Below, in pieces: positions 26,420 to 34,495 of a DNA stretch of 64,000 nucleotides. The position numbers and the translations under genes are program-made. The notes beneath the pieces are model-generated. The model ran no database searches and had not been told where the DNA came from. It saw only the letters and a list, made by a program, of their open reading frames with translations. This DNA comes from Nocardia uniformis NBRC 13702 (GTDB taxonomy: Bacteria; Actinomycetota; Actinomycetes; Mycobacteriales; Mycobacteriaceae), in assembly GCF_001613345.1 (NCBI RefSeq), contig NZ_BDCE01000067.1, positions 62,001-126,000 of the forward strand, read 5' to 3'. Position 1 is the first letter of the stretch. The number at the start of each line of letters is the position of its first letter.

Positions 26420-27262
26420 GTGACCAGCATGCTCGCACCCGCTCGGAACGCCGACCTTCTCGAATCGCCGCTGCCGGTTCCGGAGTCGCTGCGGCCGTGG
26501 TTCGCCGAGTTGGGTCGCATTGCGATGGTCACCGATACGCCGCAGGCGCTCTTCCATATTCCACAGGTGACGACCACGATCATGCTGCAGACCGAGATTT
26601 CCGGTCGCGGAGCGGCATTCGTCATCGGACCGCAGACCCGAGCGTCCTACTGGACGGCGGATCGTCCCGGCGGATGCCTGCGAATACGGTTGGCCCCGGG
26701 CACAACTCGTCAACTGCTCGGCATCTCTACAGCCGATCTCGCGGACAGAATGGTCCACCTCGGCGATATGCCCGGCGCGGTAGGCGAACTCGCGGACGAG
26801 TTGCTGACACTTCCTTCTGACGAGGTAGTTCCATTCTTGGAAGCTGCTCTGCCACAACGTATTTCCGAGACCTCCACCCAGCGCGCGCATCGCGACCTGC
26901 TACGCAGCGCGGTCGAGGCGATCACCGGAAGTGCGGGCACACCGGTGCCCGACCTGGCCGCCGATCTCGCGGTGAGCGAGCGGCAGTTGCGCAACCTCTT
27001 CAACACCGGGATCGGACTGTCCCCCAAGCACTTCGGGCGCATCTCCCGAGTTCGACAGGTAATCGCGCACGGTGGTTCGACGCCGTGGGCCGAAGTCGCC
27101 TCCACCGCAGGCTTTTACGACCAATCACATCTGTCGGCGGACTTCCGATCACTGATGGGCGTACCGCCGGCCATGTTCTTCCGAGGCGACCTGCCCGCCC
27201 CCGCCCACTGCCGGAACAATCCAGGGCGAGAACGCTATTCGAGCGAACAGGCGGCCGCATAG
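26420..27262 (+). CDS. AraC-family transcriptional regulator
   Basis: 280 aa. The N-terminal 150 residues are an unassigned sensor region (FHIPQVTTTIMLQTE, PQTRASYWTADRPGG). The C-terminal region has the two AraC helix-turn-helix units: PDLAADLAVSERQLRNLFNT and EVASTAGFYDQSHLSADFRS with the usual LMGVPPAMFF ending. It starts at a GTG. Divergent from the NmrA-like gene, its likely target. Its 3' end overlaps the convergent HxlR gene by 28 bases. Confidence 0.9.
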   Translation: MTSMLAPARNADLLESPLPVPESLRPWFAELGRIAMVTDTPQALFHIPQVTTTIMLQTEISGRGAAFVIGPQTRASYWTADRPGGCLRIRLAPGTTRQLLGISTADLADRMVHLGDMPGAVGELADELLTLPSDEVVPFLEAALPQRISETSTQRAHRDLLRSAVEAITGSAGTPVPDLAADLAVSERQLRNLFNTGIGLSPKHFGRISRVRQVIAHGGSTPWAEVASTAGFYDQSHLSADFRSLMGVPPAMFFRGDLPAPAHCRNNPGRERYSSEQAAA

Positions 27263-27723
27263 GCCTCCGCCAGTCGTTCGGTCGGCCGCTTACCCGGCCG
27301 ATCCGGGTATGGGATACCCAGGTGGGATTCGCGGAGTTCGTCCATGAACTCGTCCCAGAATTCCGGCCCTCCGGCCGCCATCAGCTCCGCGCGCACGCGC
27401 AAGCGCTCGGTGGTGGGCCGATGCCGCACCCCCCACGCGCCGAGATGGGCGATGGTGGGTACCAGTTCGATGGCGGCCCCGGTGAGCCGGTATTCGAGCT
27501 TCTGGCCGCGCTCGGCGTCGTCGCGGCTCAGCAGGCCCGCGGCGACCAGGCGCTTGAGCCGGTCGGAGAGAATATTCGAGGCGATGCCCTCCTCGGATCC
27601 GGCGAGGAGTTCGCGGAAGTGCCGGCGATTGCCGAACATGACGTCCCGCAGTACGAGCAGGGTCCACTTATCGCCGATCACCTCGATCGTGGCATTGATC
27701 GGACAGCCCGAGCGCGCCTGCAC
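27235..27723 (-). CDS. HxlR-family transcriptional regulator
   Basis: 162 aa from a GTG at 27723 placed 5 bases after GGGAGG. A winged helix with the HxlR signature: RSGCPINATIEVIGDKWTLL, VLRDVMFGNRRHFRELL, EGIASNILSDRLKRLVAAGL and the wing with EYRLT. The single Cys near the start (GCPI) is where several HxlR proteins sense aldehydes or oxidants. Divergent from a DHFR-like enzyme gene with two operator-like repeats between. An upstream frame extension is not needed. Confidence 0.9.
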   Translation of the reverse strand: MQARSGCPINATIEVIGDKWTLLVLRDVMFGNRRHFRELLAGSEEGIASNILSDRLKRLVAAGLLSRDDAERGQKLEYRLTGAAIELVPTIAHLGAWGVRHRPTTERLRVRAELMAAGGPEFWDEFMDELRESHLGIPYPDRPGKRPTERLAEAYAAACSLE

Positions 27724-27757
27724 GGCAACCTCCCTCACGAACCCTATCGAAGAAACT

Positions 27758-27818
27758 GATTGCAGATTACAACCACTCACGATACAGTTCGTCCTACCGA
27801 TTGCAAAACACAATCACT
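27758..27818. promoter_or_regulatory. Two operator-like repeats for the HxlR regulator
   Basis: GATTGCAGATTACAACCACT (27758-27777) and GATTGCAAAACACAATCACT (27799-27818) agree at 15 of 20 positions and start 41 bp apart, about four helical turns, in the divergent promoter region. Each holds a GATTG...CAA(T/C)C imperfect palindrome. Binding by the adjacent HxlR protein is inferred. Confidence 0.55.
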
Positions 27819-27833
27819 TTGAAGGGAAAGATC

Positions 27834-28478
27834 ATGCCTCGTCTCCGCGTCCACAACGTCTCCATCTCCCTCGACGGGTATGCCGCCGGGACCGACCAGG
27901 GGGTGGACGACCCCCTCGGCGTCGGCGGAGAGCAGCTACACGAATGGTTTTTCGCCACCGCGTACGGCAAGGAAATGATCGGCGAATCGGGTGGCACGAC
28001 CGGGATCGACAACCGGCATCTGATCGAGGGTGACGCGGGTATCGGCGCAACCATCATGGGGCGCAATATGTTCGGGCCGGTGCGAGGCGAATGGCCGGAC
28101 CACTCCTGGAGCGGCTGGTGGGGGCCGAACCCGCCGTACCACCACGACGTGTTCGTCATGACCCATCATGTGCGACCGTCCTTGCCCATGGAGGGCGGCA
28201 CCACCTTTCACTTCGTGAACGAGACGCCCGACGCGGTGCTGAAACGCGCTTTCGAGGCTACGGGCGGTGCGGATGTCCGCCTCGGCGGCGGCGCCTCGAC
28301 CGTGCGGCAGTTCCTGCTCGCGGGGCTGGTGGACGATATGCACCTGGCGATCGCGCCGGTACTTCTCGGTGCGGGCGAGCGGCTGTACGACGATCTGGGC
28401 ACGCTGCCGGGATACGAACTCGACCGTGTCGAGGCGGGCGAGGGGGCCACCCACGTGCACTTCACCAAGATCGGGTGA
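27834..28478 (+). CDS. Dihydrofolate reductase / RibD C-terminal domain family protein
   Basis: 214 aa; starts at ATG 27834 after GAAGGGAAA. The fold elements are VHNVSISLDGYAAG, ATIMGRNMFGPVRGEWPD, FVMTHHVRP, RLGGGASTVRQFLLAGLVDD and the LLGAGERLYDDL strand. These mark an NADPH-type reductase related to DHFR and RibD, in the group often paired with stress regulators. The substrate is unknown. Divergent from the HxlR gene that probably represses it. Confidence 0.88.
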   Translation: MPRLRVHNVSISLDGYAAGTDQGVDDPLGVGGEQLHEWFFATAYGKEMIGESGGTTGIDNRHLIEGDAGIGATIMGRNMFGPVRGEWPDHSWSGWWGPNPPYHHDVFVMTHHVRPSLPMEGGTTFHFVNETPDAVLKRAFEATGGADVRLGGGASTVRQFLLAGLVDDMHLAIAPVLLGAGERLYDDLGTLPGYELDRVEAGEGATHVHFTKIG

Positions 28479-28548
28479 CACACCGGGATCGGACGGGAAC
28501 AATGCGGGAGTGGGCCGCCCGCGCCCACGTCGAGTGGGAGGACTTCCA

Positions 28549-29613
28549 TTGGCGCGCATTCCCGGTATCAAAGCCAGGCTGACCGATCGGTTCCCCGGCC
28601 TCGCCGATTCACCCCTCCCTATTCCGACCCTGGCGGAGACGATCGCCGCTCGCCGACACTTCTTCGGCGACGCCATCGATCCGGAAACCGGTGCGGTACG
28701 AGAGAATAAGGTCGCGGCGGCTTGGTTCGGTTGCGCTGGATTCGCGATTGCCATGGGCGGCAATATCTTTCTGCTCGACGCCTGGGTGCCGCGCGGCATG
28801 ACCTCCGGATACGTACCCACCACCCCCGCCGAACTCGCGGCCCTGCGCCCCGCCGCCATCTTCATCGGCCACGGGCATTTCGACCACGCCGCCGATGCCG
28901 GGCCCATCGCGCAGGCCAGTGGCGCGGTGATGCACGGCACCGCGGCGCATTGCGCGACCATTCGCAAGCAGGTCGCCTTCAAACCCGAATTCGACTGTGT
29001 GGAACTGGGTTCGGATGCGTCACTACCCGGCGAACGCCACGACTTCGAACTCACCCCCGGCCTGCAGGTGACGGCCATCCGCCACCTGCATTCCGCCCCC
29101 ACCCGCCGTGGCCCCGAAGCCTCTGCGCGGGTCTCTCCCCGCCCCTGCCTCGGCGACGTCCGCACCCATCGCCCCACCCTCGCCGACGCCGCCCACCTGG
29201 CCCGCAATCTCTCCGCCCCCGAGGGCGGCACTCTGCTCTACCAGTTCCGCACCACGAATTTCACTCTGACCTGGCATGACTCATCCGGTCCACTGGCCGA
29301 CAGAGCACCCCACGTACTCGACGTCCTGCGCGACCTCCCGCCCTCGGACGTCCACATCGGCGCGGTCCAGGGCTTCAACCAGTTCACCAACGGCCTGCGC
29401 GACCCCCGCAATTACATAGAAGCGTTGCGCGCCAAGGTGTTCATCCCCAACCACCACGACAACTGGCTACCCCTCATTACCGCCCGAGGCGAAGCGTTCC
29501 GCACGCCCCTACATGCCGAGATAGCGAAGCTACCGGAGGTGTCGCGCCCCGAAATCCGAATGCTCATCGACCCGGACGATTACGTATCTTCCGCACTTAT
29601 GACATTCGAATAA
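28549..29613 (+). CDS. Metallo-beta-lactamase-fold hydrolase
   Basis: 354 aa with a TTG start at 28549, chosen because GGGAGG lies 7 bases upstream; the frame continues upstream but overlaps the reductase gene. The zinc motif is IGHGHFDHAADAG (H-x-H-x-D-H) about residue 105, preceded by a beta-hairpin GCAGFAIAMGGNIFLLDAW. Later ligands are probably in TWHDS and NHHDNW. Related to UlaG/RomA-like metal hydrolases; the substrate is unknown. It lies 70 bp after the DHFR-like gene on the same strand and may be co-transcribed. Confidence 0.85.
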   Translation: MARIPGIKARLTDRFPGLADSPLPIPTLAETIAARRHFFGDAIDPETGAVRENKVAAAWFGCAGFAIAMGGNIFLLDAWVPRGMTSGYVPTTPAELAALRPAAIFIGHGHFDHAADAGPIAQASGAVMHGTAAHCATIRKQVAFKPEFDCVELGSDASLPGERHDFELTPGLQVTAIRHLHSAPTRRGPEASARVSPRPCLGDVRTHRPTLADAAHLARNLSAPEGGTLLYQFRTTNFTLTWHDSSGPLADRAPHVLDVLRDLPPSDVHIGAVQGFNQFTNGLRDPRNYIEALRAKVFIPNHHDNWLPLITARGEAFRTPLHAEIAKLPEVSRPEIRMLIDPDDYVSSALMTFE

Positions 29614-29672
29614 TCCTTCCGCCGCAGTGCATTTCGACCACAGACCGCCGCTGCGGTACGTAACCTGCTCGC

Positions 29673-29753
29673 ATGTGGAGCATTGCCGCCGTTTCCGTAG
29701 TAGCTGTCGTAGCCATCGGCCTGGGATTTGCTGTGGGCCTACCCAAGGACTAA
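29673..29753 (+). CDS. Possible 26-aa single-membrane-span microprotein
   Basis: ATG to TAA encodes 26 residues: MWSIA, a hydrophobic Val/Ala/Gly-rich run of about 17 residues, then GLPKD. This is the shape of a one-helix membrane peptide. There is no clear ribosome site and no terminator, so it may be chance. The flanking sequence (29614-29822) shows nothing else. Confidence 0.3.
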   Translation: MWSIAAVSVVAVVAIGLGFAVGLPKD

Positions 29754-29822
29754 TTCCGCACCATCGAATACCAGCCAGCCATTAGCCACCCCTCCAGGTC
29801 GCCCGTCCACTAAGTTGGCGCA

Positions 29823-30494
29823 ATGCCGACGACCGCACCCAACGAGCGAGCCCAGGTAGCCGCGGCCTCCCGCCGCCTGGCCGAGGCCGGCCTCCTGATC
29901 GGCACCGCGGGCAATGTCAGCCTGCGCGCGGGCGACCTCATAGCCGTCACCGCCACCGGAACAGTCCTGGCCGACACCACCGCCGACCAGGTCACCGTCG
30001 TAGACCTGGACGGCAGCGTAATCGCGGGCAACCTCGCCCCCACCTCCGAACTGCAACTACACCTCGGCATCTACCGCGAATTCCCTTCCGCCGGAGCCGT
30101 AGTCCACACCCACGCCCCCAAATCCACGGCGATCGGCTGCGTACTCGACGAACTCCCAGTTCTCCACTACCAGCAATTGCTCCTCGGCGGCGTAACCCCC
30201 GTGGTCCCATTCCGCCCCTTCGGCACCCTCGAACTCGCCACCGCCGTTCTGAACGCCCTCCAGGGAAAACAGGCCGCCCTCCTAGCCAATCACGGCGCCG
30301 TCACCCTCGCCCCCACCTTGGACAAGGCAGTCGAACACGCCCTACTCCTCGAATGGGCCTGCACCCTCTACCTGGACACCGCCATCCTGGGCACTCCCCG
30401 AGAACTCACCCCCGAACAACAGCAGGCCGTCATAGAAATAGCCCTCCGCACCGGCTACGGCACACCCAAACCCGTTGAGAAAGAACCTCGATGA
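29823..30494 (+). CDS. Class II aldolase/adducin family protein
   Basis: 223 aa, of the L-fuculose/L-ribulose-phosphate aldolase-epimerase type. Seen: AGLLIGTAGNVSLRAGDLIA (phosphate-binding), zinc ligands in AVVHTHAP and NHGAV, and a catalytic Glu region in PTSELQLHL. It should cleave or epimerise a sugar phosphate. It overlaps the next frame by ATGA; that next gene was a PfkB-type sugar kinase but is now deleted internally, so the original pathway looks disabled or rewired. Confidence 0.85.
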   Translation: MPTTAPNERAQVAAASRRLAEAGLLIGTAGNVSLRAGDLIAVTATGTVLADTTADQVTVVDLDGSVIAGNLAPTSELQLHLGIYREFPSAGAVVHTHAPKSTAIGCVLDELPVLHYQQLLLGGVTPVVPFRPFGTLELATAVLNALQGKQAALLANHGAVTLAPTLDKAVEHALLLEWACTLYLDTAILGTPRELTPEQQQAVIEIALRTGYGTPKPVEKEPR

Positions 30495-30814
30495 ACATCG
30501 TTACCCTGGGCGTCCACGTCGTCGACATCCTCGTCCGCCCGGTAGCGGCTCTGACTGAAGGGCAGCTAACCACCCTTGTGGAAGACATCCGTATCACCCC
30601 CGCGGACACCGCCGCCGGAACTGCTGTAATCCTCTTTTCAGCCGGATTTCTGCGAGCTGTCGGCCTAGGCCGTTCCCTCCCTGAGGCGACCCGACCAGCC
30701 AGTGCCACGGCCGCTCTCGTCGCCCGAGGACTCGGAACCGATCACGGCAGCTTCGACCTCACAGCCGTCGAAGGCTTCGCCAGATCGACACCAACCCGCA
30801 CAGCGCAGAGTTAG
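30491..30814 (+). pseudogene. PfkB-family sugar kinase remnant with large in-frame deletion
   Basis: 107 aa only; PfkB kinases are about 300. Residues 1-46 match the N-terminal strand pattern (MNIVTLGVHVVDILVRPV, then DIRITPADTAAGTAV). It then jumps directly to the C-terminal helix found just after the catalytic G-A-G-D (FSAGFLRAVGLGRSLPEA, AALVARGLGTDHGSFD). The substrate lid, ATP site and the catalytic Asp motif are missing, so it cannot be a kinase. The junction is in frame, the start overlaps the aldolase stop by ATGA, and the reading frame is otherwise clean, which suggests a fairly recent deletion of about 180-200 codons. Confidence 0.7.
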
Positions 30815-30915
30815 ACGGGATACCCGTATTCACAAGAATCAGCGCCATCCACAGGCCAACCATTTTCGCAGGACCATCCCCGACACAGCCATGCAGACTC
30901 CTCCATCCTCGATCT

Positions 30916-31752
30916 GTGATCCGAACGCGTTCAGAACTACTCGGTGAAGGGATTTCGCCGACCACTATCGCCGACCGTTGCCGCCGTGGCGAATACATCC
31001 GTCTGCTCCCCGGCACGTACTGCCTCGCAGCACCAACCGCACTCACCAGATGCCGGGCAATCGTTGCCTGGCTGCCCAGCGCGATCATCACCCACCGCAC
31101 CGCGGCCTGGTTACAAGGCATGCTGCCACAACCAACCCTGTTCGAAGCCACCGTACCGAAATCCATGTACCGAAAGACACCACCGTGGCTGCGCCTCTAT
31201 CGCCGTGACCTGCCATGCGAGTGGACCGGCGAGACGTGGGATCTTCCGACCACGTCTCCTGCACCAACCCTGCTGGATTGCCTCACCGTCCTCTCCAGTA
31301 CAGATGCCGACCGCTTGGTCGACGAAACCCTGGGCCGTACCGTCGCCCTACACGACGTGCTCGACCTGTGCCGGACAAGTAGACGCGGCTCCCCCGCTCT
31401 CCGAAGGCAATTGCACGAAGCCGCGCTGCACGCAGCCTCCGACCCCGAACGCCGTTTCGCCAGAGCCCTCACCAAACGCGGCCTCAATCTCCTGAACAAC
31501 CACTGGATCGGCCAGTACTGCTGCGACTTCGTCGACGAGCGCTCCCGCACCATCATCGAAATAGACGGCCGCGAATTCCACAGCGCGCCAACAGTCTTTC
31601 GCAGCGACCGCCGTCGACAGAACGCCCTTCTCCTCGACGGCTGGTTGATCCTGCGCTACGCGGCAGCCGATGTATACGGCGCGTTGGACGCCTGCGTGGA
31701 TGAGGCGGCAAATGCGATCCGGCGACGACGTAGAGGGAAGCCAGCGCACTGA
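30916..31752 (+). CDS. AbiEi-like N-terminal domain with DUF559/Vsr-fold nuclease-like C-terminus
   Basis: 278 aa from a GTG. Residues 1-90 have the winged-helix pattern of AbiEi-type antitoxins (ELLGEGISPTTIADRCRRGE, YIRLLPGTYCLA). Residues 170-278 follow the DUF559 / very-short-patch-repair fold: RFARALTKRGL, IGQYCCDFVDERSRTIIEID (E-x-D core), GREFHS, then RRRQNALLLDGWLILRY. I expect a PD-(D/E)XK-type nuclease or relic. This is a very common single gene in actinobacteria; no toxin partner is adjacent. Possible defence role; not known. Confidence 0.8.
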   Translation: MIRTRSELLGEGISPTTIADRCRRGEYIRLLPGTYCLAAPTALTRCRAIVAWLPSAIITHRTAAWLQGMLPQPTLFEATVPKSMYRKTPPWLRLYRRDLPCEWTGETWDLPTTSPAPTLLDCLTVLSSTDADRLVDETLGRTVALHDVLDLCRTSRRGSPALRRQLHEAALHAASDPERRFARALTKRGLNLLNNHWIGQYCCDFVDERSRTIIEIDGREFHSAPTVFRSDRRRQNALLLDGWLILRYAAADVYGALDACVDEAANAIRRRRRGKPAH

Positions 31753-31872
31753 TCCGGCCTAAACGTGCACCCTCGATTCCGCACAGCCAGATTCAGCCCA
31801 CTTGTGCGGGAAAGTGCACGAAAACGCCGCCACCCCTCCATCACAATATGCGCCGCCCGCTGCGATTCATAC

Positions 31873-32607
31873 TCACGCACGCCGCTTCGACGCCTGCAGC
31901 AGACCGCGAAGCTCACCAGGCTGGAGCCATCGCGGTCCACGATGAATCATCCTGTGGCAGTTGGAACAAAGCAGGATCAGATCGGACGAGCGAGTGGAAG
32001 TCTCCCCCGAGGCGTGGAGTGGAACGACGTGGTGGCATTCGATGTAGCCGTTGCCGCGCTCGCCGTAGACCGCTTCGAAATCGAAAGCGCAGACTTCACA
32101 ACTGACTCGCCCGTGAACGCGACGGAATTCGATAATCTTCTTGCTCCGCGCCTTGGGATTTCGTTCGCGGCGATAGTGCAGGGCTTCCAATAGTCGGCCT
32201 TCGCGAACACTTCCGCTATCCTCGACGGGCGCATCACCGAGCGGCACGTCGGCGTCGAACTGCCCAGCGGATACGGATCGTCGGATCAGTTCCGCTGCTG
32301 CATGCATCTCTACGGGTGCGGCCAGGAAGTCATCCAGCACCACCCGGTCCAACTTTCCACCACGGGTCTTTTTCCCGAGGTAGCCCGGATAGTGCGTAGC
32401 GATATCAGTGGTCTTACGTGACACGCTGTTCGGGCTGCGAAACTTCTGATCGCGCGCAGTGCGTGGATGGATCGGCAGTGACCGCAGCAGATCTGAAAGC
32501 TCAGTGACCGCGAGATCGTGTTCTCGCAGCTCACGCCCACCGTTCTGAAATACCAGGTCGCATGCCAAGATCAATTCATCCCGTGTCCACGCCGGGTTCC
32601 GAGCCAT
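31873..32607 (-). CDS. HNH endonuclease (McrA-like arrangement)
   Basis: 244 aa from the Met of MARNPAWTRDELILACDLV. The N-terminal 110 residues look like a DNA-binding, helix-rich region (RTARDQKFRSPNSVSRKTTD). The C-terminal HNH nuclease is complete: CEVCAFDFEAVYG, IECHHVVPLHASGE, LCSNCHRMIHRG, with a CxxC pair on each side for zinc. Such proteins can cut modified or foreign DNA. It stands next to the AbiEi/DUF559 gene, convergent with it. Confidence 0.87.
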   Translation of the reverse strand: MARNPAWTRDELILACDLVFQNGGRELREHDLAVTELSDLLRSLPIHPRTARDQKFRSPNSVSRKTTDIATHYPGYLGKKTRGGKLDRVVLDDFLAAPVEMHAAAELIRRSVSAGQFDADVPLGDAPVEDSGSVREGRLLEALHYRRERNPKARSKKIIEFRRVHGRVSCEVCAFDFEAVYGERGNGYIECHHVVPLHASGETSTRSSDLILLCSNCHRMIHRGPRWLQPGELRGLLQASKRRA

Positions 32608-32685
32608 GTGAACCACATTAGGTTCAGACCACACCACCAGCAAACAGTCTGGTTCGTTCCGGTTTGGTAAAGGTTGGTCGACCGC

Positions 32686-33630
32686 TCAAATGTACGGCGT
32701 CGGTGATGGTGCACAAGGGATTTCGGCGACCGTGCCCGGGGCGAACGTGTTCAGTACCAGCGCTGCAACAGTCGGGTCGACGGAAACGGAATTGTGCCCC
32801 GCCAAGTTCGCCGCGCACACGTCCTGCAGCACAATATTCGTCGCGTTCGGCGCATCTCGGATTCCACTCGTGTACGGCACCACCTCTTGATCCGCTCGGG
32901 TTACCAGGTTGGTGTAGTGCACCTCCGGTGCGTAAACGCCTGCAGCCTGGAGATTTTGGATGAAGTCGGAGATGGGAAGCATGTCTACGCAACCCTGGCA
33001 GGTGGGGCGGAGGGCGGCGAAGACTGCTTGGTCGGCGTGAAGGCCGTAGACCGCGTTGACGAGGGGGTCGGCGGCGTGGGTGCCCTGCCAGATGGGGGCG
33101 AGGTTGAAGGTTTGGTCGACTACCTTTGCGCCGCCGTCGAAGAGGAGGTAGTTGGCGGCTACCAGGGTGCCTTGGGACCAAGTGACCATGTCTACTTTTG
33201 CGGCACCGGTGGATTCGAGGACTCGGGTGACGAAGTCGCGTAATTCGAGGCTGGACTGAGGGATTGGCTCCATGCCGCCCGCTCCGGCAATGGGTGCCCC
33301 TTGGCCGGGGTAGATGCCGTAGGTGACGGAGTAGACGCAGTAGCCGTTGTTGTGGAGGAGCGGGGAGAGGGCGGGCCAGCCTGCGCCGTTGCCGGTTATA
33401 CCGTGGACCAGGACTACCGGTTGGGGGTGGGCTGCAGTGGGGACGCAGGTCCAGTCGTTGCCGCCGGGTGGGTTGTAGGGGGGCTCGGCGGTGTTCACGT
33501 CGGCGAACCATTGGGTTACCGAGTAGTTGACCGGAAGCTGGTTGGGGGCCGCGGAGGCGGGGGCCGTGGCGAGGAGTAGAACGGCCGCCGCGGTCAGGGG
33601 AAGGCCGATACGACTACAGATCCGACGCAA
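32686..33630 (-). CDS. Secreted lipase/esterase (alpha/beta hydrolase)
   Basis: 314 aa. A TTG start at 33630 has GGAGG 7 bases upstream and gives a good signal peptide (RRICSRIGLPLTAAAVLLLA, cleavage near ASAAP); a TTG ten codons further upstream is less well placed. The core is a class 2-type lipase: VVLVHGITGNGAGWPALSPL (oxyanion loop), nucleophile elbow VTWSQGTLVA, and a late His in LAGHNS. Several Cys could form disulfides. An extracellular triacylglycerol or cutinase-like ester hydrolase. Start uncertain; family firm. Confidence 0.85.
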   Translation of the reverse strand: MRRICSRIGLPLTAAAVLLLATAPASAAPNQLPVNYSVTQWFADVNTAEPPYNPPGGNDWTCVPTAAHPQPVVLVHGITGNGAGWPALSPLLHNNGYCVYSVTYGIYPGQGAPIAGAGGMEPIPQSSLELRDFVTRVLESTGAAKVDMVTWSQGTLVAANYLLFDGGAKVVDQTFNLAPIWQGTHAADPLVNAVYGLHADQAVFAALRPTCQGCVDMLPISDFIQNLQAAGVYAPEVHYTNLVTRADQEVVPYTSGIRDAPNATNIVLQDVCAANLAGHNSVSVDPTVAALVLNTFAPGTVAEIPCAPSPTPYI

Positions 33631-33763
33631 GTGAAGTCCTCCGCGGGTCGATGCTCCCAATGGCGTGACCGAGCGGTCGCTGAGCGACCGGTCGATACCT
33701 TAGCGGGCATATTCGGGCGGAGCAGACGTGAAACGCGGAGCGGCGGTTGGGAAAATCGGGTGA

Positions 33764-34363
33764 TCAGACGCCCGTGGCGAGGGCGCGCATACAGCGCACG
33801 GCGACGGCCGCGGGGCCCGCGGTGGGCAAGGTCGTATCGAGCGCCCACTCCTCCAAGGCGATGCGGATGGCTCCGGCGGCGGCTGCGGCGAGCAGGCGCA
33901 CGCGGAGAGGATCCGTGCCGGGGCCCGCCAAATCGCCCAGCACTCGGGCCAATTCGCGTTCGGCCTCCATATTGATGCGGTGCCATACCGCCCGCAGGGC
34001 CGCATCGTCATCCATGGCGCGCAGCAGTCCTCGGGTCAGTTCCAGATCGTCGCCGTCGTCGATGGCCATCGACCGGACCGCCGCGGCCTGTAGTTCGTTG
34101 ACCCTGGGTAGCCGACGGGGGCCAGCGGCGATTATCTCCAACCAGCGTTGCGCACCGGTAGCCAACATGGGTTCGACAGCGTCTTCTTTGGTGCGGGTGT
34201 ACCGGTAGAGGGTGCGCAAGGCGATACCCGAGGCGTCGGCGATCTCCTCGGCCGTGACGTCGGCGGTCCCGCGTTCGGCGAAAAGGCGAGCGGCGGTGCG
34301 GGCGATATCGAGGCGAGTTTCGGTCTTGCGACGCTCGGCCAGGGTCGGGCGAGAGGTTGTCAC
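33764..34363 (-). CDS. TetR-family transcriptional regulator
   Basis: 199 aa from a GTG after AGGAG. The N-terminal helix-turn-helix is TRLDIARTAARLFAERGTAD then TAEEIADASGIALRTLYRYT. The C-terminal ligand domain is all-helical and unassigned. Divergent from an SDR gene with a 132-bp spacer holding overlapping palindromes (34419-34442), so it very likely represses itself and the SDR gene. Confidence 0.92.
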   Translation of the reverse strand: MTTSRPTLAERRKTETRLDIARTAARLFAERGTADVTAEEIADASGIALRTLYRYTRTKEDAVEPMLATGAQRWLEIIAAGPRRLPRVNELQAAAVRSMAIDDGDDLELTRGLLRAMDDDAALRAVWHRINMEAERELARVLGDLAGPGTDPLRVRLLAAAAAGAIRIALEEWALDTTLPTAGPAAVAVRCMRALATGV

Positions 34364-34418
34364 AGCACCTCCTTTCAGGGCGAATCCCTCCGATCCTAGC
34401 TCGATCCCGGTCTTCGGG

Positions 34419-34442
34419 TGCCATCATGGCACGTTGTGCCAT
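34419..34442. promoter_or_regulatory. Overlapping palindromes, likely TetR operator
   Basis: Three alternating half-sites: TGCCAT, ATGGCA and TGCCAT. They form TGCCATCATGGCA (34419-34431) and ATGGCACGTTGTGCCAT (34426-34442, 7-bp arms). They lie midway between the divergent TetR and SDR genes. Confidence 0.65.
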
Positions 34443-34495
34443 TCGGGCGTAACGTGTCAATCGGGCATTTTGGAGACAATGGAGGAGATTCAATA

